Assembly (NCBI RefSeq): GCF_020991415.1
Contig: NZ_JAJMOY010000008.1
Span: 62,001-126,000, forward strand
DNA from: Flavobacterium sp. ENC
Lineage (GTDB): Bacteria > Bacteroidota > Bacteroidia > Flavobacteriales > Flavobacteriaceae
Direction of reading: 5' to 3'
DNA: 64,000 nucleotides
Of the stretch, positions 39,109 through 47,262 are shown in pieces. Under the pieces are notes generated by a model. It had not been told where the DNA came from, did no database searches, and saw nothing but the letters and a program-made list of their open reading frames with translations. The position numbers and the translations under genes were made by a program. Position 1 is the stretch's first letter. The number at the start of each line of letters is the position of its first letter.

Positions 39109-39672
39109 ATGACTGAAGAAATAGAATTTATATTAGATAGTACTGAAGAATCCATGAATGGTTCTATAGCGCATTTAGAGAAAGAATTTCTTAACATTCG
39201 TGCAGGAAAAGCTTCTCCGGCTATGCTTGGAAGCGTCTTTGTAGATTATTACGGATCTGCAACACCACTTTCGCAGGTATCGAAAATCAGTGTTCCTGAT
39301 GCGAGAACAATTACTTTACAGCCGTTTGAAAAAAACATGCTGCAGACTATTGAAAAAGCCATTATGATTGCCAATATTGGTTTCAACCCGATGAATAACG
39401 GAGACGTTATCATTATCAGTGTTCCGCCTTTGACAGAAGAGCGCCGTAGAGATTTGGCCAAACAGGCGAAATCTGAGGCTGAAGATGCAAAGATCGGTGT
39501 GCGTAACGTACGTAAAGATGCGAATACGGATATCAAAAAATTAGAAAAAGAAGGCACTTCTGAGGACATTTGCAAATCTGCCGAAGAAGAAGTTCAGAAC
39601 TTAACGAATACGTACATTAGAAAAATTGATGAATTACTGGCTGCAAAAGAAGCTGAAATCATGAAAGTGTAA
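39109..39672 (+). CDS. frr: Ribosome recycling factor
   Basis: Splits post-termination ribosomes with EF-G. The 187-residue protein has the expected three-helix body and the family core LNIRAGKASPAMLGSVFVDY, SVPDARTITLQPFEKNM, IPPLTEERRRDLAKQAK-like sequence (VPPLTEERRRDLAKQAKSEA) and AEDAKIGVRNVRKDAN. A hairpin terminator follows. Paired with pyrH upstream, as in many bacteria. Confidence 0.96.
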   Translation: MTEEIEFILDSTEESMNGSIAHLEKEFLNIRAGKASPAMLGSVFVDYYGSATPLSQVSKISVPDARTITLQPFEKNMLQTIEKAIMIANIGFNPMNNGDVIIISVPPLTEERRRDLAKQAKSEAEDAKIGVRNVRKDANTDIKKLEKEGTSEDICKSAEEEVQNLTNTYIRKIDELLAAKEAEIMKV

Positions 39673-39689
39673 TCTTATTCAACACAAAA

Positions 39690-39733
39690 TAAAAATCCGT
39701 TTAGTTAAATTGTACTAGACGGATTTTTTTATT
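39690..39733 (+). terminator. Intrinsic terminator after frr
   Basis: AAAATCCGT and ACGGATTTTTTT enclose an AT-rich loop after the frr stop. Confidence 0.7.
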
Positions 39734-39735
39734 CT

Positions 39736-39743
39736 TATTTTTG
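39736..39743 (+). promoter_or_regulatory. -7 promoter element TATTTTTG
   Basis: Exact TAnnTTTG match directly after the frr terminator and 47 bp before ATG 39791. Confidence 0.45.
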
Positions 39744-39790
39744 CGTACCAAAAATTAATTGTTTTCATTTTCGAAACTAGAATCCTCTGT

Positions 39791-42286
39791 ATGAAGCTAT
39801 TTTGTTTTCTGAGTTTGTTTTTCACGCTGACCATTCAGGCGCAATTTCAAATAAGCGGAATTGTAAGTGATTCCAACAACAAACCGCTTCCGTTTGCCAC
39901 CATCAAAACATCAGACAACTTAAGCACCATAACCGATGTTGATGGTAAATTTACCTTTACCGCTTCAGCCGATTTTGCTTATTACACGGTTTCTTATGTT
40001 GGTTTTGAAACCAAAACCATAACTGTACTAAAAAACAAAAAATTCTATACGATTTCACTTTCCGAGAAAACAGATGATTTAAAAGAAGTCGTCGTTTCAA
40101 ATGAAAATCCGGCTTTAGCCATTTTACGAAAGGTAATCTTAAATAAAAACTCGAATAATCCACAAAAAAAGCTGCACAGTTTTGAGTACAAAACCTACAA
40201 CAAACTTATTGTTACCGCCAATCCTGATTCTATAGATGGCCGTATTGACTCTTCAGCATTGTATAAAGACTTAGACAAAAAGAAAATCAATATTGATTCT
40301 TCCGATTATAAATTCAAAGAAATCATCAGCAGGCAGCATTTATTTCAGACCGAAAAAGTATCCCAATATCAATTTGGCAATAACAAACTCAAAGAAACTG
40401 TTCTCGGCACAAAAATGGCCGGTTTCAAACAGCCTGTGTATGAGATTATCGCTTTTAATTTACAATCTATTTCGATTTACGATAATAAATACGAATTACT
40501 GGAAACCAAATACGAAAGCCCGATTTCAAACAATGCTTTTAAAGATTACAATTACAAACTGCTTGATACGGTAAACATAAAAGGCCGCGAGACCTACATG
40601 ATTTATTTCAAAAACAAACTGAAAAGAAAAACATCCGGACTAGAAGGTGTTTTATATATCGATCAGGAGAATTTTGCCATAGCAAAAGCAGTCATGCGTA
40701 TCAAAGGCGTTTTGGACATTAGCGGCATTCATGAATTTGAATATGCTCCGAATGAAAAAATATGGTTTCAAAGCAATACGACCTTCAAAATTGTAAAGGG
40801 TAAAAACGAGGAGGACATCAAAATTTTAGGCGGAACGATTCAGTTTGATGCCGATGCTGAAGAAAGTTTAGAACCTAGAAAAAAAGTGGCTTCAGACTTT
40901 ACGTATTTACTTTCCGAAAGCAACAACTTCGATATTCATTACAATACCAATCCTCCGATAAAAAATCCGGCACTTTATATCGAAATTAAAGAAGATGCCA
41001 ACAAAAAACCGGAAACTTTCTGGGAAGGCTACCGAAAAGAAAACCTGGATTTAAGAGGCCAGAAAACGTATTTGCTACTGGACAGCCTTTCGATCAAAAA
41101 AAGAGTGGAAAAGCGCCTTGGAATTGGCCGTAAAATCATTAATGGTTTCTATCCGGTCGGGCCCGTTGATCTTGACCTGAAAAAAATCATCAGTTACAAT
41201 AATTATGAAGGTTTCAGACTGGGTCTTGGCGGTATTACCAATGATCGTTTCTCTAAAGATTTCCGTCTTGAAGCTTATACAGCTTACGGAACTAAGGACG
41301 GTGCTTTTAAATACAGTACCGGAGCCGGCGTTTTACTGGACAAAAGTACCAACACCTGGCTTAACGCTTATTATATGGATGATGTACGGGAAATTGCGAG
41401 TACCGTTTTTGCCGTTGACAAGCGTGTTTTTAAAATTTATGATCCACGTCCGATTAACATTAGTACATTTTATCAATACACGGGATGGAGAGCCAATGTG
41501 CAATCGAAAATTATCCCGAAGACAGAAGCGGTTTTAGAAGTATCGAGAAACTTAATCGAGCCCAAATTTGATTATCTTTTTAACCTCAACGGAAGATTGT
41601 ACTCGAGTTACATTATGACCACGGCTATGTTATCTGTAGTCTGGGCACCCTTTAGTGAATTTATGCAAACGCCAACCGGAAGAAACGAATCTGACAAAAG
41701 GTTTCCGAGATTTACTTTCCAGTACACACAATCCCTTCCGAATGTGTTGGAAAACGATTTTAACTTTGGCAAAATCGATTTTAAGGCAGAATATGAAAAA
41801 CAATATCTCAATCGCCAGAAAACAAGTTTACTGCTGCAGGGAGGATATGCTTTCGGAGATGTTCCGATTACACATCTCTACAATACGGCTCCGAATAACC
41901 TGACCAAAGAGACCATCGTTCAGCGTATTACTTTTTCGGGACGAAACAGTTTTGAAACTATGTTTTTTAATGAGTTTTTCTCCAGCGAATATGTTATGTT
42001 CCAAATTAAACATGGTTTTGACCGTATTAAAATCATGAGAAAAGTCCGCCCATCGCTGGTATTAGTCACCAGAATGGCCTGGGGAAATATGGAAAACCCA
42101 CAGCAACACGTCGGGCCTGCTTACAAAACACTGGACAAAGGTTATTTTGAATCCGGAATCGAATTAAATAAAATCTACAAAGGGATCGGCTTAGGCGGAT
42201 TTTACAGATATGGCCCCAATCAGTTAGCGAGATTTGACGATAATATTGCTGTTAAGATTTCTTATGTACTTGATTTGGGACTTTAG
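39791..42286 (+). CDS. DUF5686 outer-membrane protein with carboxypeptidase-regulatory-like domain
   Basis: 831 residues: signal peptide (MKLFCFLSLFFTLTIQAQ), then a CarboxypepD_reg-like beta domain at about 22-105 (ISGIVSDSNNKPLPFATIKT, DGKFTFTASADFAYYTVSYV), then a long region of DUF5686 type with a family-typical EVVVSNENPALAILRKVILN and YKTYNKLIV, and a C-terminal beta-barrel (YVMFQIKHGFDRIKIMRKVR; ending VKISYVLDLGL). Such proteins are frequent in Bacteroidota outer membranes; they have no TonB box or plug. Function unknown. Own promoter. Confidence 0.87.
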   Translation: MKLFCFLSLFFTLTIQAQFQISGIVSDSNNKPLPFATIKTSDNLSTITDVDGKFTFTASADFAYYTVSYVGFETKTITVLKNKKFYTISLSEKTDDLKEVVVSNENPALAILRKVILNKNSNNPQKKLHSFEYKTYNKLIVTANPDSIDGRIDSSALYKDLDKKKINIDSSDYKFKEIISRQHLFQTEKVSQYQFGNNKLKETVLGTKMAGFKQPVYEIIAFNLQSISIYDNKYELLETKYESPISNNAFKDYNYKLLDTVNIKGRETYMIYFKNKLKRKTSGLEGVLYIDQENFAIAKAVMRIKGVLDISGIHEFEYAPNEKIWFQSNTTFKIVKGKNEEDIKILGGTIQFDADAEESLEPRKKVASDFTYLLSESNNFDIHYNTNPPIKNPALYIEIKEDANKKPETFWEGYRKENLDLRGQKTYLLLDSLSIKKRVEKRLGIGRKIINGFYPVGPVDLDLKKIISYNNYEGFRLGLGGITNDRFSKDFRLEAYTAYGTKDGAFKYSTGAGVLLDKSTNTWLNAYYMDDVREIASTVFAVDKRVFKIYDPRPINISTFYQYTGWRANVQSKIIPKTEAVLEVSRNLIEPKFDYLFNLNGRLYSSYIMTTAMLSVVWAPFSEFMQTPTGRNESDKRFPRFTFQYTQSLPNVLENDFNFGKIDFKAEYEKQYLNRQKTSLLLQGGYAFGDVPITHLYNTAPNNLTKETIVQRITFSGRNSFETMFFNEFFSSEYVMFQIKHGFDRIKIMRKVRPSLVLVTRMAWGNMENPQQHVGPAYKTLDKGYFESGIELNKIYKGIGLGGFYRYGPNQLARFDDNIAVKISYVLDLGL

Positions 42287-42426
42287 GGTTAAATTCTAAA
42301 AAAAATTAAATTCCAAATATCTTAAATTCCAAAGCTTCCTTAAAATTCCAAAGTTTAAATTCCAAATTCCAAACTTTAGTTTATCATTCTGCCAACCCAT
42401 AAAAAGTAAATAGATACAAATAAAAA

Positions 42427-42468
42427 AATCCCAAATTCCAATCGTGAAAATTGGAATTTGGGATTTTA
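42427..42468. terminator. AATTCCAAAT-family terminator
   Basis: AAATCCCAAATTCCAAT (about 42428-42444) pairs with ATTGGAATTTGGGATTT (about 42450-42466). It separates two convergent genes and has A and T runs on both sides, so it may work both ways. The stretch before it (42300-42380) also repeats AAATTCCAAA words. Confidence 0.7.
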
Positions 42469-42492
42469 AATTATTGGAATTTCTTCCTCCGT

Positions 42493-44763
42493 CTATGGTT
42501 TCAGAATCAAAACCGATGGCGTATTATTCAGCCATGTACTTTGCGATTCAATTAGTTTTTTCCAACTGTCGAGACTAATAATCATCAGGTTCTGATTTTC
42601 GAGGAACTCTTTTTTGATAGTCCTTTCGTGCATGATCATGATATGATTTGGAGCAATCTGTTCTATCGAACGAATTGTTTCCTGAATATCACGTGTATTT
42701 TTGACTTCACCGCTTGCATCCAGAACCGTAATCTGGGAACCATTGTTGTTGATTAATTTCTTGGCATATTCAATTAAAAAAGAATCTTCTTTACTAAATA
42801 TTGGCATAAAAACCTGATTTACTTCTTCTAAGTCCTTATCAATAAAAATTCCGACAGGCATCTTACTCTTGGCTATGATATGACGGGTTCTTTCATCAAA
42901 AGGAGAATTTTCGAACAAGCCTTCTTTTCCTGTAAATTTATCGATCAGACGATCCGGATTTACGATTCGGGTGGTAAAACCGAGGATTTTCCCCAGTAAG
43001 GTCCCGTCAAAAATAGATTGTCCCAATCCCACCAGCAATAAGTCATATTCGCCCTGATTGGCGGTATCGATAATATCAGTATCAATATCATTCGTCACTT
43101 TAAAAATACTAACCATATTTTGTTCCAGACGTTCTGATTCCTGAATAACGGGTACCAGCATTTTTCGCTCGTGATCTTTTACATCAAACGAATGTATTTC
43201 TGTACTTAAGGACAAATGCATTGCTGTAACAATAGAATTATCACCCTGTTTTTTAACCAGACTGTTTGCAATTCTCAATAATTTTTTACCTCTTTCCGGG
43301 GTCGCAAACGAAAGTAAAATCTTGTATTTACTTTTATTTCCGATTTCCTGTGGAATTGCGGTTATTTTATCCTTAAAAATAAAGCCGATAAAATCTAAAG
43401 CCGGACCTGTCATAAACGTAGTTACCAACGCCATAATAACCATCATGGTAAAAATCTCGGTAGATAAAACGCCTAAGTCATACCCAATATTTAACACCAC
43501 CAGCTCCATTAAACCACGTGTGTTCATTAAAGCGCCAATGGCTAAACTGTCTTTCCAGCTTTGTCCGACAAATTTGGCAGCAAAAGCACTTCCGAGGAAT
43601 TTACCGGCTACCGCTACTGCAATAATTACCGCGGTCACTTTCCATAAATAAGGATCGTTCAACAAACCAATTTGCGTACGCAAACCAGTGAAGACAAAGA
43701 ATAAGGGCAATAAGACAATGATTGAAACGTCTTCCACTTTTTCGATAAAAATATTTCTGAATTTATTGTTTTCCGGCATAATAGCTCCTGCTAAGAAAGC
43801 GCCGAACAAAGCGTGAATTCCAATTAATTCGGCAGCATAAGCAGAGAATAAAAGTGTCAGAAAAAAAATAGCGACCACAGGTTTATTCAGACTTTCGCGG
43901 GTTGAATTCAAGTCTCCCACACGTTTCAGGAACGGACGAACTATTTTCAGCATGATAATTACATACAAAATAGCCAGACCAATAACATATAAAGCACTTG
44001 TAAAAGAACCTGCCTTTACGATCGCAATGACAACAGCCAGAATACACCAGGCCGTAATATCATCAGCTGCGGCACAAGTTATGGCAATAGTTCCCAGTTT
44101 TGTTTTCTGCATGCCCCGCTCCTGCACAATTCTGGCCAATACCGGAAATGCGGTAATACTCATGGCAATTCCCATGAATAATCCGAAAGAGGCAAATTCA
44201 ACCCCAACCGGAGCGAACGTATGATAGATAAAATAAGCCAGTGACAATCCCAATGCAAACGGAATCACAATACTGGCGTGGCTAATTACGACAGCATCAT
44301 GTGCTTTATTTTTAAGTACTTTCAAATCCAGCTCCATTCCGATTACGAACATAAAAAGTATCAGACCAATCTGACTCAGGAATTGTAAGTTCCCTAATGA
44401 TTCTTTTGGAAATAAAGCGGCTGAAAATTCAGGGAAATACATTCCGACCAAAGAGGGTCCTAAAACGATACCCGCAATCATTTCTCCAATTACAGAGGGC
44501 TGCCCTATTTTTCTGAAGACCCATCCAAACAAACGCGCTACCAAAATAATAGTCACAATCTGGGCCAGTAAAATAGCCAGTGGATGCTGCAGATTTTCTA
44601 CCATGGAATGTAAAAAATCATTCCAGTGATTGCTTTCGATTTTTTTATGAATGATTCCGCGTCCTACTTCGAGTGAGGCACCTTTTGAAATTACCCAATA
44701 TATCAGAGTTGTAAAACCACCAATAACCGTAATGTAAAATAAGGAGTTTTTAATATTATTCAT
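42493..44763 (-). CDS. Kef/CPA2-type cation:proton antiporter with C-terminal USP-like domain
   Basis: 756 residues from this start. After one early membrane segment, residues about 60-460 form the multi-pass CPA2 exchanger domain, with QPSVIGEMIAGIVLGPSLVG, the unwound-helix region AAADDITAWCILAVV (conserved Asp pair), and MNTRGLMELVVLNIGYDLG. Residues about 480-756 are two tandem universal-stress-like segments, including the SKMPVGIFIDKDLEEV region. It exchanges Na+ or K+ for protons across the inner membrane; the ion is not determined. The frame reaches 44802 but the Met at 44763 is the likely start. Confidence 0.87.
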   Translation of the reverse strand: MNNIKNSLFYITVIGGFTTLIYWVISKGASLEVGRGIIHKKIESNHWNDFLHSMVENLQHPLAILLAQIVTIILVARLFGWVFRKIGQPSVIGEMIAGIVLGPSLVGMYFPEFSAALFPKESLGNLQFLSQIGLILFMFVIGMELDLKVLKNKAHDAVVISHASIVIPFALGLSLAYFIYHTFAPVGVEFASFGLFMGIAMSITAFPVLARIVQERGMQKTKLGTIAITCAAADDITAWCILAVVIAIVKAGSFTSALYVIGLAILYVIIMLKIVRPFLKRVGDLNSTRESLNKPVVAIFFLTLLFSAYAAELIGIHALFGAFLAGAIMPENNKFRNIFIEKVEDVSIIVLLPLFFVFTGLRTQIGLLNDPYLWKVTAVIIAVAVAGKFLGSAFAAKFVGQSWKDSLAIGALMNTRGLMELVVLNIGYDLGVLSTEIFTMMVIMALVTTFMTGPALDFIGFIFKDKITAIPQEIGNKSKYKILLSFATPERGKKLLRIANSLVKKQGDNSIVTAMHLSLSTEIHSFDVKDHERKMLVPVIQESERLEQNMVSIFKVTNDIDTDIIDTANQGEYDLLLVGLGQSIFDGTLLGKILGFTTRIVNPDRLIDKFTGKEGLFENSPFDERTRHIIAKSKMPVGIFIDKDLEEVNQVFMPIFSKEDSFLIEYAKKLINNNGSQITVLDASGEVKNTRDIQETIRSIEQIAPNHIMIMHERTIKKEFLENQNLMIISLDSWKKLIESQSTWLNNTPSVLILKP

Positions 44764-44839
44764 AACTCGTTTTTTTGATTTTAATGGTGCAAATATCAAC
44801 ACTCAACAGGAAGTGAAAAAGGTTTTTTTTACTTAATTT

Positions 44840-44847
44840 CAAATGTA
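44840..44847 (-). promoter_or_regulatory. -7 promoter element TACATTTG
   Basis: Exact TAnnTTTG match on the minus strand, 77 bp before the antiporter start. A nearer imperfect GATATTTG also exists, so which is used is uncertain. Confidence 0.35.
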
Positions 44848-44939
44848 TGTAACAAGTCTGAAAAACTTTGTAATAAGTTAGACAATTGCGCTAAAAACAA
44901 GTGTGTTTCTCCAATCGAAAGCCTGATTATAATGCCAGC

Positions 44940-45075
44940 GAGGAGGGCTTCGACTTCGCTCAGCCTGGCCTATTTTAGAAGATTTTATTTTGTGAAAAAA
45001 ACTGTCACCCTGAGCGGAGTCGAAGGCTTGCATATTCAAAAAGGGCTTCGACTCCGCTCAGCCTGACACCAGTAT
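44940..45075. repeat. CTGAGCGGAGTCGAAG repeat copies
   Basis: The 361-bp gap 44764-45124 holds three inverted or direct copies of CTTCGACT(T/C)CGCTCAGCCTG / CTGAGCGGAGTCGAAGGC. The same words are in the tandem array at 53590-53985. They are non-coding palindromic units. Confidence 0.75.
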
Positions 45076-45124
45076 GTTCAGCCTGACTTTTTGGTTTCGC
45101 TGTGTCTGGCATTTTTGGTGTACT

Positions 45125-45844
45125 CTAAATTTTCACCTTTTTCAAAAACTCAGCACGGTAGGTTTCGCTCAGAAGCAGGGTGGTGTTTTTGTCTTTTTTC
45201 TCTAAGTGATGCAGGACAATTTCGTTGTGGTTAAAAAACTTAATCGCTTTTACCGCTACAATTTCTTTTTTGTTTACACGGCAGAAATCGGCTTCGGGCA
45301 ATTCGTGCAAAAGGGTATCGAATTTAACGTTTTTCAAATTCAGAAAACTGCCGTCTGCCAAAAGAACCGTTTTATCGCGACTGTCGCTCACTGCGGTTTT
45401 GATGTACTGAATCTGATTGAAATACAACAAAGTTTTTCCTTTGTCTGTATTCAGCTGAATGAACTTTTTGGCCGCATCCGGTTTATGAAACCGTTCAAAA
45501 GCTTTTGAAATCGCTTTTTGCAGACGTTCCAGTTTTACCGGTTTTGTAATATAATCGACTGCATCAATATTAAAAGCATCTGCCGCATATTCCTTATAGG
45601 CCGTACAGAAAATAACCAATTTATTATCGAGCATTTCTGCCAGATGAAGTCCGTCAATTCCGGGCATTTCGATATCTGATATTAGCAAATCAAAATCGAG
45701 ATTTGGAATATCAGCAAGGAGTTTTTCCGGATTATTAAACGTTTTTACGATTTCCACTTCAGGAATTTGCTCGCAAAGCATTTTCAGATACGTTAATCCC
45801 GGCAGCTCATCGTCCAGAAGCAAGCATTTCAGTTTTGTATTCAA
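45125..45844 (-). CDS. LytTR-family response regulator
   Basis: 239 residues. A receiver domain (residues 1-120) with LLLDDELPG, the phosphate-accepting Asp in FDLLISDIEMPG, FCTAYKEYAADAF and ITKP is followed by a LytTR DNA-binding domain (IQYIKTAVSDSRDKTVLLAD, LPEADFCRVNKKEIVAVKAI, NTTLLLSETYRAEFLKKV). The start lies inside the end of the kinase gene with a 38-bp overlap, so the pair is coupled. Targets are unknown; the LytS/LytT type often controls envelope or metabolite-sensing genes. Confidence 0.9.
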   Translation of the reverse strand: MNTKLKCLLLDDELPGLTYLKMLCEQIPEVEIVKTFNNPEKLLADIPNLDFDLLISDIEMPGIDGLHLAEMLDNKLVIFCTAYKEYAADAFNIDAVDYITKPVKLERLQKAISKAFERFHKPDAAKKFIQLNTDKGKTLLYFNQIQYIKTAVSDSRDKTVLLADGSFLNLKNVKFDTLLHELPEADFCRVNKKEIVAVKAIKFFNHNEIVLHHLEKKDKNTTLLLSETYRAEFLKKVKI

Positions 45845-46568
45845 GTAAGTCTATTTTTAGATGGGCTATGTAAATATCGTTTTCTACAAACCTTTCCAGT
45901 TTGAAGTTATTTTTATAAATAATTCGCAAGCGGTGTTCTAAAGTGGCGTGGCCAAAACCGCTGCGTTCTTTTTTTAATACTTTTTTGTCGGAAATTTTAT
46001 TCGAAACGGTCATAAAAAAAGCATTGTCCCTAAATTCAAAAACAACCGAGATAAAGGCATCTGCACTTTGCAAATCCGCATGTTTAAAGGCATTTTCGAT
46101 TAGATCAATAGAAATCAGCGGTGCGAGCAACGGCTGTTCATACAGTTTGTCTTCCTTATTGATATTGGTTTTGATCTTCAGCTCAAAAAGCGGACTGATT
46201 TTGATTTTATTGATTTCGATTAAATTCAGCGCAAAATCAATTTCTTCTTTTGCCGTCACAAACTTCTTTTTGCTTTCGTACAAAATATAGTCCAGCACAT
46301 TGGCTAGTTTATCCAGCGCAAAATAGGTTTGATACGCGTGGGACTGAATTGAATTCAGGATGTTTTTAAACAAATGCGGATTCAGTTTTGACTCCAGCGT
46401 TTCCAGCTGCAAATCATTCACTTTCATTTCGAGTGCATAAAAACTCTTTTCGGCATCATCTTTTGCTTTTTTGAATTGCAGCAGTTGATACATCAAAAAG
46501 CAGATAATGACAATCAGCAATAAAAGAATTGCGAGAAATATAAATGTGATAGTGTTGTTTTCCTGCAT
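45807..46568 (-). CDS. Histidine kinase of the LytS / His_kinase (PF06580) type
   Basis: 253 residues. One N-terminal membrane segment (FIFLAILLLLIVIICFLMYQ) leads to a coiled coil and then a His_kinase domain with the phospho-accepting region LNPHLFKNILNSIQSHAYQT, followed by an HATPase-like end with PLLAPLISIDLIENAFKHAD and a GFGHATLEHRLRIIYKN segment. There is no recognisable periplasmic sensor domain. Overlaps the regulator gene by 38 bp, so they form a two-component unit. Confidence 0.88.
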   Translation of the reverse strand: MQENNTITFIFLAILLLLIVIICFLMYQLLQFKKAKDDAEKSFYALEMKVNDLQLETLESKLNPHLFKNILNSIQSHAYQTYFALDKLANVLDYILYESKKKFVTAKEEIDFALNLIEINKIKISPLFELKIKTNINKEDKLYEQPLLAPLISIDLIENAFKHADLQSADAFISVVFEFRDNAFFMTVSNKISDKKVLKKERSGFGHATLEHRLRIIYKNNFKLERFVENDIYIAHLKIDLLEYKTEMLASGR

Positions 46569-46589
46569 TGTTATTTAAAGTTTAAATGT

Positions 46590-46742
46590 TTTTTCGCCAC
46601 GAATTGCACGAATTACACAAATTTAAAATCCCACTGTCTGCCTAAATCCGCGTAATCTGCAAAATCTGCGGGAACTTTTTGGCCACGGATTAAAATAATT
46701 TTATAATCTGTGTAAATCAGTATAAGCCATAAAATCCGTGAC
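46590..46742. repeat. GCCACGAATT-type repeat copies
   Basis: GCCACGAATTGCACGAATTA at 46594-46613 and a second GCCACGGATTAAAATAAT stretch ending in ATAAAATCCGTGACC (46680-46742) that can fold on itself. Both belong to the family seen at 321, 49640 and 57253. No gene is in this gap. Confidence 0.65.
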
Positions 46743-46749
46743 CTATAAT

Positions 46750-47079
46750 TTAATGACTGGACACAAACTTCAACCCGATAATCGAAGCAATTAAAGTCGA
46801 AAGAAAAAAGATTCTCCAGAAAGTTGCCGGTTCTTTAAAAACCAGAACACCAACCAAAACAGTTCCCACAGCGCCTATTCCTGTCCATACGGCATAGGCT
46901 GTACCAATAGGCAAAATCTGAGTCGCTTTGTAGAGCAAAATCATGCTGATCGAAAGACAGATAAAAAACCCTGCCATCCAATAGGTCGAGATAATTCCCG
47001 TGGTTTCTTTGGCTTTTCCCAGGCAGGATGCAAATCCAACTTCGAAAAGTCCGGCAATAATCAATAAAATCCAGTTCAT
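46750..47079 (-). CDS. SMR-family small exporter (SugE/Gdx-like)
   Basis: 109 residues with four membrane helices (about 3-20, 28-48, 57-75, 85-104). The membrane-embedded proton-coupling Glu13 is present in AGLFEVGFASC, and TAYAVWTGIGAVGTVLVGVL is the third-helix signature. Small multidrug-resistance-type proteins work as dimers in the inner membrane and export cations such as guanidinium or quaternary amines; which group it belongs to cannot be fixed. The start MNWILLIIAG at 47079 is preferred to the longer frame at 47109. Confidence 0.88.
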   Translation of the reverse strand: MNWILLIIAGLFEVGFASCLGKAKETTGIISTYWMAGFFICLSISMILLYKATQILPIGTAYAVWTGIGAVGTVLVGVLVFKEPATFWRIFFLSTLIASIIGLKFVSSH

Positions 47080-47234
47080 TTTCGTTTCCTTTTTTAAATT
47101 TGAATACAAATATGAGAAAAGCCCGTGGAGAAACCATCAAAAGAAAGCAATATTATCACAAAAGCGATATCGTGATTTGTGTTAACAAAAAGTAAAAACG
47201 AGTTCGAATAATTATGATTTAGAGCACTTTTCAC

Positions 47235-47242
47235 TACATTTG
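47235..47242 (+). promoter_or_regulatory. -7 promoter element TACATTTG
   Basis: Exact TAnnTTTG match 20 bp before ATG 47263 of the MMPL-type transporter. Confidence 0.55.
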
Positions 47243-47262
47243 CAACCATTTTTAAAGATTTT